DNA of 64,000 bases from Pyrenophora tritici-repentis (Eukaryota; Ascomycota; Dothideomycetes; Pleosporales; Pleosporaceae): assembly GCF_003171515.1 (NCBI RefSeq), contig NC_089398.1, positions 2,108,001-2,172,000 on the forward strand, read 5' to 3'. Of this stretch, positions 40,751 to 50,622 are shown piece after piece. The translations under genes were made by a program, and so were the position numbers. The first letter of the stretch is position 1; every line of letters begins with the position of its first letter. The notes beneath the pieces were generated by a model. It was not told the origin of the DNA, searched no databases, and saw nothing but the letters and a program-made list of their open reading frames with translations.

Positions 40751-41134
40751 TCTGCCAAGCCCCCACCAAAACTACGACTGTTTACGACAGTACAGCACCG
40801 TACAGCACCGTAGTTAGAAATCATAATAGACTATTCTTCTCAGGATCTATCACTTCAATTTGCTTACAGGTGCGCGAATTGTGCCCAGTCTCGCCGCAGC
40901 GTCCACAGCGCCGTTGCGACGGCTCGCCCACCTCAACGCGCGCCCTATGCTTCGCCTTCTTCCCATCACTACGCGCCCCAAAGTCCTTTAGAGCGGACAG
41001 TCGCTGACCGTCCTCGACCGTAAGGGTCCCTCCCTGCTGTACTCGCTTTCTTTTGTGCGATTTACGTCGCGTGGCCGCTTCGTTGGCCGCTTCAAGCTCA
41101 GCGTTGCGCTTAGTCATTAATACCATTGAATGTT

Positions 41135-41303
41135 GATGAAGGTGGAGAAACGTGTGTGAACTTGTTGTATTGGAGCTACGGGAGGAGGGAGAATATCTAT
41201 GGTGCGCGTACGGAGCAGCTGACTAATCAGTGCCTGGCCAATCAGAGCACGGGAAGCCTGATTCACCGTGAATACTAGTGAAGGCTCTCACCGCGTCTCG
41301 ACA
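41135..41303 (+). repeat. Short LTR-like repeat, copy 2, inside pogo-2
   Basis: 169 bp, TGATGAAGG to TCTCGACA, with the 5-bp duplication AATGT on both sides (41,130-41,134 and 41,304-41,308). TG..CA ends and a 5-bp duplication fit a solo LTR. Confidence 0.88.
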
Positions 41304-42145
41304 AATGTGCCATCATCTCTGCACCTTTTGTGAACCTTTCAAGCGCCTCAACCATAGAAGTTGGTGAGCTATTTATATGTCTCTGAATCCTCTCTCGAAT
41401 CAGCTTCGATTGCGACCCAAATTCTAGGGTGTTGCTTGGTGTTTGCGACTGCCAGGGACCGTCCTCGTCGGTCTGTGATGGTGGAGTACGCAGGCGGATA
41501 ATAAGCTTCAACATCACAGCTTCTGGGTTAAGAGGGACTAATCCAGCGCCTCGGAAGCCTCCTAGGATATTGCTCTTCGTAAAAGTAGCGTTAAAAGCAG
41601 CAATAAAGCATGGTAGAAACTCTGTTTAGCGGCGCGAGTGGTCTTGTTGCGCATCAGCTCCTCGACTTGGCAGCCATATGCCTTCTTCAACGGCGCAAAA
41701 CAACCCACATCAAGTGGCTGCAGCAGGTGCGACGAGTGTAGAGGCATACATAGTGTAATAATGTTCTTCTCCTCACAGAGCCGGTGGAAATCGGTTGAGT
41801 TGTGGCTCTCATGACCGTCGAGAACCAGTAGACGACGGTGCCCAACGGTGCTCCCCTCCGTATGCCTGTCAAAGTGCTATAGTCACTCTACCCCAAGCTT
41901 GCTGTTTTTCCAGCAGTTCTCAGAAACCCAATAACCCAATCCTGCGGTAGGTCTTCTTCTTTGTACCAGGTAGATAGGTGGTGCTTGCCCTTGAAGACGA
42001 TAAAGGGTGGGATGGCCCAGCCGGTCGCGTTGATGCCCTGGATGACCGTCACCCACTCTCGGTTGCCCTGCTGCACCGTCTTTGACCGTCCTCGACGCTC
42101 CGCTGCTGTGACTACCCGTCCAGTCGATATCTGGCCCATCATAAA

Positions 42146-42322
42146 TATCGGGGAACTAAGTGGGCGAAATCGTTGTTGTATTGAGAACAGCGAAGGACTA
42201 GCTATATGGGTGCGGGGTGAAGCCTAGAAGAGGCTAGCCCCTAAGCAGAAGGAGCTAGTCCTATAAGAGGAGAGCTAACTGGTGAGAAGTGAATGCATGG
42301 AGACTGGCTTGCCCGGCCGACA
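42146..42322 (-). repeat. 177-bp LTR-like repeat inside pogo-2
   Basis: Plus-strand TATCGGGG to GGCCGACA, with the 5-bp duplication ATAAA (42,141-42,145 and 42,323-42,327). On the minus strand it starts TGTCGG and ends CCGATA. Most likely a solo LTR of a small LTR retrotransposon. Copies are at 37,915 and 45,327. Confidence 0.88.
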
Positions 42323-42870
42323 ATAAAGCCTGTCTCGTCAAAGTTGTAGATGTCTTCATCTGTGATGCTATACTTGGCTTTTATGCTCTCTACAAGCTGG
42401 AACCAGCTTCTGATAATCGTAGGATCTTCGCAGAGGGCTCTCTTGTAGTCTTATTTTCGATTGAACTTGACTTTAAGCTCAGGGCGACGCTTAACGAATG
42501 TCTTAGCCCAGTTCTCGCCAACGGGGTCGCGATGCCGTTCAGCGAGCAGAGAGTCGGTCATATCTCCTACGGCATCGAGCCGGGGCGGAAATCCTCGTAA
42601 GACTGGGTCAAGGACATGCTGGACAATTGTCCCCTCTTCTGTCAGAAGAAGCTTCATTGATTTAGGCTTGCAATCGCGTCTAGGTCGCATTCCAGCGAGT
42701 CGACTACTAAGTGTTGATTGAGAGACGTTATAGGCAGCTGCCGCACACCGATGGGTAAGTGTCGCGTCTTGTTGAATAGCTTTAATTGCAAGTTGTATTT
42801 GATCTTCGTATAAGCTCTCTCTTGCGTTGTTACGTTGTGGCATAATACGATAATTATCTGAAGGTCTCCT

Positions 42871-43247
42871 CTGGTGGTATGACTACCATAGGCGACCGAG
42901 TAGAGGTACGAAAGGTAACAACGTATTGGATTGAACTACACTCAGAGCTATTGTTCTCTCTACTTATTATTATAATCATCTTAGGACGTACATGACAGAT
43001 CATCATTCCGCGTCGGTCCTTCTGCTCAGGCTTGCTCCACGAGCCTCACCCCGCCGACCTGGACTGAACCTAACATATTCTTAACAGATTCAATTGTTTG
43101 AGCTTCAGTGCCCACGCACAAGCAGACAGACTAGCAAAACCTGACTTATTGCCACAACTAAATTACTTCACCTAGGCTTAGCTAACCCCTTCTCTTCTTA
43201 TGAGTCCGCCTCGGTTTCTTCAACGCTACACTCTGCCAAAAGTGTAT
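42871..43247. other. Spacer with Copia-LTR-like fragment
   Basis: No gene. On the minus strand it contains TATGGTAGTCATACCACC (about 42,870-42,890) and TTATAATAATAAGTAGAG, which resemble parts of the LTR-like region at 44,570-44,819. Confidence 0.3.
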
Positions 43248-43499
43248 CTAGCCCCCACCGCAGCTGCAGTACCAACTGCCCGCAGCCCACACGCATCGAG
43301 GTGCTGCACCAGTACCGCAAGGCCCAAATCGGGAGCAGTCGCCACACTGCTGTTCAGCTGTGTTCTGTTCATAAGATGTTAGTGCTAGCAAGAGGTGGTA
43401 GGGGGCTAGCGAAGGATTCTTTTGACGTACTTGGGGTAGGGCGCTCGTCATAGAGACGGTGAGTGCGAGAAGCACAGCGACGGTCTTAAAGCTGAACAT
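43248..43499 (-). CDS. Small secreted cysteine-rich protein (candidate effector)
   Basis: The minus-strand ATG at 43,499 begins MFSFKTVAVLLALTVSMTSA, a clear signal peptide. A likely 66-bp phase-0 intron (GTACGT..CACTAAC..ACAG, about 43,430-43,365) follows, which would otherwise be read through in frame. The spliced precursor is 61 residues, with a mature part of about 40 residues holding six cysteines (CGDC, PC, RC, CSC pattern) and a glycine-rich C terminus. Size, cysteine density, signal peptide and a transposon-rich site match fungal effector-type proteins, but no family was recognised and no function is claimed. Upstream on its strand there is TTTAAAGG (about 43,645) as a possible TATA-like element. 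Confidence 0.7.
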   Translation of the reverse strand: MFSFKTVAVLLALTVSMTSALPQVRQKNPSLAPYHLLLALTSYEQNTAEQQCGDCSRFGPCGTGAAPRCVWAAGSWYCSCGGG

Positions 43500-43739
43500 A
43501 GTTGTGGACGTTGTCGGAGATGTTTTTGATTGTTTTGGTATAACTATCGTAAGAGGGTGGTTAAAGTCTTGGGGTCTTCCAAGAGTGGTTTTTGGAGAAA
43601 AGAAGTTTGTTGGTTGTGGACTAAATTCTAGTGGCGCGGTACTCCTTTAAAGACCAGTTGGTAGATCTACCAAAAATGTACCGTAAGTACGTAGGCCTCC
43701 TGCTCCCGATACGGAAGTTGTGGCGAGAAGGACAGCAAG

Positions 43740-43956
43740 ATTCGTAAGCTTACGGAGGTGCATTTCAAAAGTCTTTTCCCACCCCCTGGTCAGCGCACGG
43801 AGCAACTACAGGGGTGATTCGGCCCGATACAATTGATTTCAATCAGTCCTACGTACATTTCTGCCCTCCTTGTACTCGTTTCCTCCCTCTAAGTCAATGA
43901 TCTGTTTGATATGGATTGGAATACGCTCAATCCAGGCTGTTGACACGGCAAAGGTG
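43740..43956 (-). pseudogene. Tc1 transposase C-terminal relic and terminal region
   Basis: On the minus strand, 43,956-43,860 reads AWIERIPIHIKQIIDLEGGN and EYKEGRN, matching the end of the Tc1 transposase at 8880-8950. It is followed by a terminal region (43,740-43,840) with ATCGGGCCGA and ACTTTTGAAATGCACC, the complement of blocks upstream of the intact gene. The preceding codons are at 44,545-44,500, separated by inserted repeats. Confidence 0.7.
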
Positions 43957-44153
43957 TCGAATACTAGCGTCGTTGCAACGAACAAAGTGTATAGTATTTG
44001 ATTAGTAGTGAGCAAGAGCTGGGTGGAGAGATCTCCATATGTACAGGTGCGAGCTGAGCGGGAAGCTTGGTCTAACTAGTGGTCCAAGCTTCCGGCCCGG
44101 AAAAACTCGCTGGGCTGGCTGTACGCGCATGTCCCGACACAGGCCTGTATCTT
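43957..44153. other. Unidentified insert within the Tc1 relic
   Basis: About 200 bp with no coding potential or similarity to other repeats here. It sits between the two Tc1 pieces together with the rearranged repeat that follows. Confidence 0.3.
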
Positions 44154-44499
44154 TGTCGAGACGCGGTGAGAGCCTTCACTAGTATTCACGGTGAATCAGG
44201 CTTCCCGTGCTCTGATTGGCCAGGCACTGATTAGTCAGCTGCTCCGTACGCGCACCATAGATATTCTCCCTTCTCCCGTAGCTCCAATACAACAAGTTCA
44301 CGCACATTTCTCCACCTTCATCAATATCTATGGTGCGCGCACGGAGCAGCTGACTAATCAGTGCCTGGCCAATCAGAGCACGGGAAGCCTGATTCACCGT
44401 GAATACTAGTGAAGGCTCTTACCGCGTCTCGACAGATATTCTCACTCCTCCCGTAGCTCCAATACAACAAGTTCACGCACGTTTTCTCCAACTTCATCA
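44154..44499. repeat. Two LTR-like repeat copies in palindromic arrangement
   Basis: 44,154-44,323 is a full reverse-strand copy (TGTCGAGACGCGG to CTTCATCA). 44,324-44,434 is the forward ~110 bp (ATATCTATGG to TCTCGACA), and 44,435-44,499 is the remaining ~65 bp in reverse orientation. The second copy therefore has an internally inverted segment, making a near-perfect palindrome with ~110-bp arms centred near 44,294. Confidence 0.8.
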
Positions 44500-44545
44500 A
44501 TCTTCTCTTGAGGCAGCTCATCCCAGCACTGTTCCCACGCATGAT
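44500..44545 (-). pseudogene. Short Tc1 transposase fragment
   Basis: The minus strand encodes AWEQCWDELPQEKI, which corresponds to AWEQAWSDLPQSQI of the Tc1 transposase at about 8829-8870, immediately upstream of the sequence in the 43,860-43,956 relic. Confidence 0.65.
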
Positions 44546-44569
44546 TAGCCTGAGCTCTACTCTTATTAT

Positions 44570-44819
44570 TATTATTATTATTGAGAAGCTGACACTATTA
44601 GTAGTAGTATGACTACCTAATAGAGCGCTCTCTAAGGCACAACGGTAGTGGTGGTACGACTCGTATTGTTGACTAAGGAGCTATTCACACGTTCGTAGAT
44701 CCGCGTTGCGTGCAGCTGCGTCCAAGCTCCCCGCTAGGACCCACCTGCACGTGTCACCAATCATGTGACTACTCCTCCGCTTGATACCACCAAGTCACTT
44801 ACGGACTGTATTCTCAACA
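44570..44819 (-). repeat. Copia 3' LTR-like region with polypurine tract
   Basis: On the minus strand a purine tract GTGGGGGAG (about 44,828-44,820) directly follows the RNase H coding end and precedes TGTTGAGAATACAG, a normal LTR start. The region runs to roughly 44,570 and includes GGTAGTCATACTACTACT and a (TAA)n run. The outer end is not defined. Confidence 0.55.
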
Positions 44820-44847
44820 CTCCCCCACAGGCCTTACGTGACTTGTT

Positions 44848-45326
44848 CTAGTGCCCTTCATCAGTAACTCCCAGCATCTTCTTAAACCTTTCAAAAGCAA
44901 CTCTCTGCAGTGGCTTAGTCATTCCGTCGGCAACTATCTCGTCAGTCGGAATATAAGAAATCTGGAGCTTCTTCTGCTCAGCTAGGTCTCTAATAAAGTG
45001 GTAGCAGATGTCAATGTGCTTAGAACGTTCGTGCAGATGCGGATTCTTCACCAGTGCAATCGCTCCCTGATTGTCACCGTACATCTGGACTGTGATACCG
45101 TTCTCATTGACGTATTGGTGCAGGCCGAGATCTCTGAGTACTTGAGCTGCCCACTGTCCCTGCTTGGCGTACATGGCTTGTGAGATGTACTTAGACTCAG
45201 CACTTGAGGTTGCCACTGACTTCTGCTTCTTTGCTGCCTAAGAGAATGGTCCTCCATAGAACATTCCGACTCCCCCAGACATGCTCTTCCGGTCTGTCTT
45301 ATCGCTTGCCCAGTCAGCGTCGGTGT
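44848..45326 (-). pseudogene. Copia RNase H fragment
   Basis: Reads DADWASDKTDRKSMSGGVGM, a TAG stop at about 45,240, then SVATSSAESKYISQAMYAKQ, VQMYGDNQGAIALVKNP, HIDICYHFIRDL and a terminal stop at 44,848. These are standard Ty1/Copia RNase H motifs (ADWA, SSAESEY, DN..A, KHID). Upstream sequence is lost at the 177-bp repeat. Confidence 0.9.
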
Positions 45327-45502
45327 TATCGGGGAACTGAGTGGGCGAAATCGTTGTTGTATTGAGAACCGCGAAGTGCTAGCTATATGGTGCGGGGTGC
45401 TGCCTAGAGGAGGCTAGCCCTTAAGCAGAAGGAGCTAGTCCTATAAGAGGAGAGCTAACTGGTGAGAAGTGAATGCATAGAGACTGGCTTGCCCGGCCGA
45501 CA
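45327..45502 (-). repeat. 177-bp LTR-like repeat, third copy
   Basis: TATCGGGGAACTG to GGCCGACA, about 176 bp. It joins the Copia RNase H fragment on the left to unrelated sequence on the right. The flanks do not match, so this copy marks a rearrangement junction. Confidence 0.75.
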
Positions 45503-46129
45503 TGGGCGGCTACGCTAGCGTATGATGTCTTGTTTTGTTGGGTGTTTTGGGTGTTTTGGGTGTTTTGGATGTGTTGGATAACAAAAAGGCCGACCTTCTT
45601 GCTACAATAGCATGAAGGTATATATAGTTGATAGTCTGACACACCCCCCCAGATCGTAGCAAATGGCGTAGATCTGCAAGCTTTTCAAGGTTTTATTACA
45701 TGTTCACCGCAGTACGACATGCCCTATATATTCTGCTGCAGGGCTTTTCTAGGTTTATGTGCATGTTCACCGCAGTACGACATGCCCTATTTATTCTGCC
45801 ATAATCTAGCCTCTACGTCTGTGGCGCTAAACGACTGCCGCATAGCTGGCGCAGTGTTTTTGGAATGTCTTTTTTGATGATGTCGGGTGTACCTCGCTTA
45901 TGGTCACCCACCCTGTCAGCAGACCGTCTCGGCTCTGCTGAAATGGAACAAGCGGTTCCGGGCTCATAACTGTCAGATGTGGGAGGACCAAGCAGACATG
46001 AGGGAGAAGGTTGTTGTATTAAGTGAGTAACAGAGAGCGACTATATACATGAGTAGCGAGCTGAGTAAGCACGCACTAGTGGGTCATGTGAGTACATCAT
46101 TCACAGTGTACTTAGTGCACAAGGTGCCA
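45503..46129. repeat. Repeat-rich spacer
   Basis: No gene. 45,538-45,570 has three units of GTGTTTTGGG. A ~37-bp block, CATGTTCACCGCAGTACGAC and following bases, occurs twice (about 45,700 and 45,763). The minus strand has GGGGGGTGTGTCAGACTATC at about 45,650, which looks like a polypurine tract plus LTR start, but no coding part is attached. Confidence 0.4.
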
Positions 46130-46476
46130 GGTCTGACATAAGCGTTGCAGTCTGGTACGCAAGCTGTGCTGTAAACTTCTCAGTCATTTGCTGCGTAACC
46201 CTGCCTAGTTTCGTAAAGTCTCTAAAGACGTCCAGTAGTTGTAGTAGTTTGTTTTGGGATAGATGGGATTCGGCCATAGTAGATGCTTGTAGAATTAGGT
46301 CCCTTGCCCAGAAAATTGCTTGGGTTGAGTCCTTTGCTCTTGGTTTCTTTTCTTGGCTGTTCTGGAATGGGTTTCTCTCTCTTGTAGTTATCTCTGGGGA
46401 GAATGCCGCTGGTCTTTTATTTAGTGGTGGCTGAACAATTAACCTTGGTGTTTCTTGGGTGGTCTGCTCGATGGGT
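46130..46476 (-). pseudogene. LINE ORF1 fragment
   Basis: The minus strand encodes RPAAFSPEITTRERNPFQ, WARDLILQASTMAES and LLQLLDVFRDFTKLGRVTQ, related to the N-terminal part of the complete LINE's ORF1 (compare 51,880-51,600). It is a diverged separate copy lying directly at the 3' tail of that LINE. Confidence 0.75.
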
Positions 46477-46731
46477 GTTATTATTATTATTATTATTCCA
46501 TTAGAGTCCTTTTTCAGTCAGAGACTATGTAGGACTTTGGCCGAAGGCCGTTCTATCTTGGTTTTTCTAATTTACATGGTTTTCTGGTATGGTTCGCTAA
46601 TATGGTTTTTGGCTTTTCTACAAAAGATAGCTTGTATCTGTTTGTTGCCAGGTGCTAAAGAGCAGTTTGATAAGTAGAAAGAGATGTAGCAGCGGGCTCT
46701 TGTGGCAAAGGAGAGAGTTGTGGTTTTAGTT

Positions 46732-49700
46732 TTATACAGTGTCTCTCTGTAGGTCTTCTGGTGGCTGTCCTAGGTACCATTTTCTTGTTCCTATTCTGGT
46801 GCTAGTGATAAAAGCTAGGGTTGCTTCTATACCTATACTAGTGTGGAGTAGTAGTGGTAGTGTGACTGGGCGATGTTTGATTGTTTGTAGGAGCGTTTTT
46901 CGATGGTCTTTGTATAGATGACAGTACAGTAGTAGGTGTTCTGGCGTTTGGATGTTTTGGCAGGTGCAGCGATTAGAGTCTCGTTTCTTAAATCTCTTTA
47001 GGTAGGAGTTGAAGTATCCGTGTCCTAGCTTAAGAGAGTAGAAGGCGCTAGAGGTTACTCTTTTCGTGTTCTGTGGCATTTGGATGGTTTTGCTGATTTT
47101 AAGAGGGTATTTGGCTGAGTAGGTAGCTTTGTTTAGAGCGGTTGCTCTTGCTTTGTATTTCTCATACTCTTGGCGTTGTTCCGTTTGTTGTATCCTTTTG
47201 ATTGTCGTGCCTAGGTAGGCAATGCTCTTTGTTGTTGATCTGGGGTCCTCTTTGGTTGCTTCTTTTGCTAGGTAGTCTGCTCTTTCGTTTCCAACTATAT
47301 CTGTGTGTCCAGGTGCCCAGAGTAGGTGGATGTTTGCTTGTTTTCGTCGGATCGTATTTGCCGCTTTTAGACATCGGAGTTGCCAATGCTGTCCTGGGTT
47401 ATCTGATAGGTTTTTAAGCCTGTAGATTGCTGCTTGGTTATCTGCGTAGACCTCAAATTCCTGGTCGGTTGTAGCGTTCTTTGCTGCGTATTCGAATGCT
47501 CGTGTGATCCCTTCTAGTTCGCCGTTGTAGACTAGCTGGTATTGTCCGATATTAACTGTTTCTGAGTAGATCTCTTGCTGAGTTGAGTTGTAGACTGCTA
47601 TCCCAACTCCTATTCCTTTTCCTTCTTGTGTTTGCGAGGCGTCTGAGTATATTGTCGTGTAATTGTCTAGCCTTGTTTTAATGTAGGCTTGGTGCGCATT
47701 TGCCTCCTCTTCTTTGGATTTTTGAGAGACTGTTACGGTATAGTTTAGAGTATCCCATGGCCTGAACCGGTATGGGATAGTCTGCTCTGTGTCTCTTTTG
47801 TTGTTTTTAGGAATTGCGTTAGTAATAGTTTGTAGCTGTCTGTGCTGGTTTGGTTTCTTTGAGCGTTGGAGATTCGTTGATTGGATCCGAGTTATTGCCT
47901 TTGCAATTGGATGGGTGTTGGCTAGCAGGTTTGCTCTGCTTGCGTAGTTCCGGATAGTTGAGTTAAGCCTAATTGCTGGTGGTAGTAGGCTCGCTTCGAG
48001 GCTTGTAGGAACTGTTGGTGCTGTTCTAAACACTCCTAGAGTTTTTCGACAAGCCAGGTTGTGTAGTGACTGTAGTTTCTTTGTAGCGTAGGGTTGGTTT
48101 TGCCAGTATATTTGTGCTCCGTAGTCTGACACGCTAGTTACACATGCTAAGTATAGTTGTCTAATAGCGTGTGTTGATAGGCCGAGTTCAATGTTCGCTA
48201 GTCTTCCTAGCCTGTAGAAAGCTTGTCTGGCTTGGCTTACACGTATAGACACATGTGATTTGAATGATAGTCGGTTGTCTAGATAGATACCTAGCCACTT
48301 GACAGTGTCTTTGTGTTCTATCCGGTCGTTGTTTGGGAGTATGAGGGCTCTTTCTATCCTCTCCTTCTTAGCGGTGAAGTGGATTAGCTCTGTTTTGGAT
48401 GTGTCGAAGATAATGTCTAGCTGCTCTCCCTTGGCAAAGAGTGTAGCTATCTCTTTTTGCAGTGCTCTTATGTTTTTCTTTAGAGAGGTTGATGAGGTAG
48501 TAAGAGATAGGTCGTCGATATACGATAGTTGAAAGCTTTGTAAGGCTGGGAATAGGTCTCGGATATAGATAAGGAAGAAGATTGGTGATACTGGGCTGCC
48601 TTGTGGGATGCCTGCTCTAATCTTGCTAAATTCTTCAATCTTATTATCGAATGCTAGTCTTAGGGTCCTGTTGGAGAGAAAGGATTTCGCCCAGCAAATT
48701 AAGCTAATTGGGAGTCCAAGTTTCTTAAGTCGGTCTAGAAATCGGTTGTGTATGACGTGGTCAAAAGCTCCTTTGACGTCCACGAACACTGTGGAAGTAA
48801 TTTGGCCTTGCTGTTTTTTGTGTTGAATCTGGTCTACTAGGAGGAGAGCGGCGTCTATTGCAGATTTCTTGTTTCTACCTCCAATTTGTGAGGAGTGTAG
48901 GAGGTTTGTGGTTTCTGCTAGACTAGCTAGTCTTTTGGCGATAATTCTCTCTAGTACCTTCCCTAGGCTGTTTAAGAGAGTAATTACTCTATAAGCTTTC
49001 GGGAGAGAGTAGTCTAGTTTGGATGGTTTTTTGAGAATTGCTCCTGTAGCTGCTTTCCAGCACCGAGGGTGGTATCCGTAATTAAACAAGATTGAGTAGG
49101 CGATGAAGAGGATCGCTGGGTTGAACTTAAATGCAGCGGTTATAATATCTTGAGTAATAGCGTCAGGCCCTGGTGTACTACTTTTAACTTTACTAGAACA
49201 GGCTTGTTCTAGTTCAGAAATTGATAGTTGCGGCCAGTCCCAAATGCTCTCTTGATAGTTTAGAAAGCTTGGTAGTTCTGCTGTTGGAGGAGGAGGGAAA
49301 AGTGCTTTTCTAAAGGCCTTGCACTTTCCTTTGAATGTTTTCTCTAGTATCTCTCCTTGGATAGGTGGAATCTTTTCGACCTTTTGATCCTTTGTGTATG
49401 CCATAGCTTTGTAGATAGACTGTGGGGTTTCTTGTTCTAGAAAGCTATTCCAATGTCTCTTCTTGGCATCCTTGATTGCTCTTGCGTAGGTGTTCCGCGC
49501 TATTAAGAAGTCTTTCTTGAATAGATATGCCTCTTGGATGGACAACTGTTGCAATTGTTGTGTGTAGACTCTTTGGCAGTGAGTAAGCTCTCTTCTTAGC
49601 TTAGTAAGCTCCTGGTTCCACCAGGGTTTTGGTTTAGGACCTAGTTTGACTTTTGGGATTGCTTTGTCAGCTGCTAGTTGGATGACTTGCGTAATTGCTT

Positions 49701-50622
49701 CCCCTATCTCCTCTAGTTTGCTTTGAAGCTCCTGGTCCTCTTCTAGAATTAGATTCTTGCAATCTTGTTTCCTAGGGTCGTTTATCTCGCTTATGTGCTG
49801 TAGCGTGATGTTGTTTTGAATAGCCTCGTTTAGGGTTTTTTGAAAAAGTGGCCAATCCGCCTTTTTTGTGTTAAACTTGCGTTGGTTTATTGGATTGTCT
49901 ACTTGGTCGGTGTCTGATCGAATTGAGAAGAGTAGGCCGTAGTGGTCAGATCCAGTCTCCGTAGTGACTTGCCAGTCAATAGCTTTGTCAGCTAGGTCTG
50001 GGGTAACTAGGGATAGGTCTAAAACTGATTCTCTTGATAGGTGTGGCCTAAAGAAAGTGCCCGTTCCTGGTGTGTTTAGAAGGCTAAGGTTTTGGCTTTC
50101 TATCCATTCTACAAATGGGGGTGCTCCTGGGCTCGTCGATGTGCATAGTGGGTCCCACCACGGGTGGTGCTCATTTGCGTCTAGGAGTAGAATAGATGAC
50201 TCTGGTAGTCTTGTGTTTGTGTTTAGAAGAACTCTTGGGATAGTCTTTATATCTCCTATACCTCTCTCGTTGTATAGGTTGAAGATATTAAACTTATGGT
50301 TTCCTTTCTGTACTACTAGTGCTATAGCGTCTGGATCTGACGTAAAACCTTCTAGTAGGTGGGTTTCTGCTAATAGCGTTCTAGAGATATAGAATAGCAC
50401 TCTAGGGCGGAGTTTTGGTTCGGATTGTGGGAGAATTTGGAGGTATGCTGCGTGGCTAGTGGACCTAGTATCAGCGTAGTCGTTGTTTCTTGTTGGTGTG
50501 AGCCAAGGCTCTTGGACTGCAATTATATCAACCCTTAGTTCGACAGCTAGTTGAAGAGTAGACTCTGTGGCCTGGATACTCTTGTTCAGATTCGCTTGGA
50601 GAATCTTAATGCTGTCTAACAT
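46732..50622 (-). CDS. LINE ORF2: endonuclease, reverse transcriptase, RNase H
   Basis: 1296 residues, uninterrupted. The EEP endonuclease shows AVQEPWL, LDANEHHPWWD and TGSDHYGLLFS (residues 1-240). The reverse transcriptase shows LLNSLGKVLERIIAKRL, FVDVKGAFDHV, GIPQGSPVSPIFFLIYI and the active site SYIDDLS. RNase H has IYSDASQ, EGITRAFEYA, YADNQAAIYRL and WAPGHTDIVGNERADYLAK. A C-terminal CTCQNIQTPEHLLLYC motif follows. It nicks target DNA and copies the element RNA in place. Its ATG overlaps the ORF1 stop (ATGTTAG), suggesting coupled reinitiation. Confidence 0.95.
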   Translation of the reverse strand: MLDSIKILQANLNKSIQATESTLQLAVELRVDIIAVQEPWLTPTRNNDYADTRSTSHAAYLQILPQSEPKLRPRVLFYISRTLLAETHLLEGFTSDPDAIALVVQKGNHKFNIFNLYNERGIGDIKTIPRVLLNTNTRLPESSILLLDANEHHPWWDPLCTSTSPGAPPFVEWIESQNLSLLNTPGTGTFFRPHLSRESVLDLSLVTPDLADKAIDWQVTTETGSDHYGLLFSIRSDTDQVDNPINQRKFNTKKADWPLFQKTLNEAIQNNITLQHISEINDPRKQDCKNLILEEDQELQSKLEEIGEAITQVIQLAADKAIPKVKLGPKPKPWWNQELTKLRRELTHCQRVYTQQLQQLSIQEAYLFKKDFLIARNTYARAIKDAKKRHWNSFLEQETPQSIYKAMAYTKDQKVEKIPPIQGEILEKTFKGKCKAFRKALFPPPPTAELPSFLNYQESIWDWPQLSISELEQACSSKVKSSTPGPDAITQDIITAAFKFNPAILFIAYSILFNYGYHPRCWKAATGAILKKPSKLDYSLPKAYRVITLLNSLGKVLERIIAKRLASLAETTNLLHSSQIGGRNKKSAIDAALLLVDQIQHKKQQGQITSTVFVDVKGAFDHVIHNRFLDRLKKLGLPISLICWAKSFLSNRTLRLAFDNKIEEFSKIRAGIPQGSPVSPIFFLIYIRDLFPALQSFQLSYIDDLSLTTSSTSLKKNIRALQKEIATLFAKGEQLDIIFDTSKTELIHFTAKKERIERALILPNNDRIEHKDTVKWLGIYLDNRLSFKSHVSIRVSQARQAFYRLGRLANIELGLSTHAIRQLYLACVTSVSDYGAQIYWQNQPYATKKLQSLHNLACRKTLGVFRTAPTVPTSLEASLLPPAIRLNSTIRNYASRANLLANTHPIAKAITRIQSTNLQRSKKPNQHRQLQTITNAIPKNNKRDTEQTIPYRFRPWDTLNYTVTVSQKSKEEEANAHQAYIKTRLDNYTTIYSDASQTQEGKGIGVGIAVYNSTQQEIYSETVNIGQYQLVYNGELEGITRAFEYAAKNATTDQEFEVYADNQAAIYRLKNLSDNPGQHWQLRCLKAANTIRRKQANIHLLWAPGHTDIVGNERADYLAKEATKEDPRSTTKSIAYLGTTIKRIQQTEQRQEYEKYKARATALNKATYSAKYPLKISKTIQMPQNTKRVTSSAFYSLKLGHGYFNSYLKRFKKRDSNRCTCQNIQTPEHLLLYCHLYKDHRKTLLQTIKHRPVTLPLLLHTSIGIEATLAFITSTRIGTRKWYLGQPPEDLQRDTV

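Larger units (their letters stand above)
40635..42870 (-). pseudogene. pogo-2 (Fot/pogo) transposase with zinc knuckle, broken
   Basis: Minus strand from MPQRNNARESLYEDQ (ATG 42,843): psq-type HTH, CENP-B-type HTH (GENWAKTFVKRRPEL), then the DDE domain with IYNFDETGF, GNREWVTVIQGINA, LVLDGHESHNS and HLLQPLDVGCFAPL. The last section has a coiled coil and CCHC knuckle CGRCGETGHNSRTC before the stop at 40,821. It is broken by a TAA after FNRK (42,451), a frameshift and two stops near 41,880-41,920, and two short insertions (42,146-42,322 and 41,135-41,303), each with 5-bp duplications. Removing each insertion restores the frame locally (ETGF-MMGQ and MMAH-SMVL). Not functional. Confidence 0.88.
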
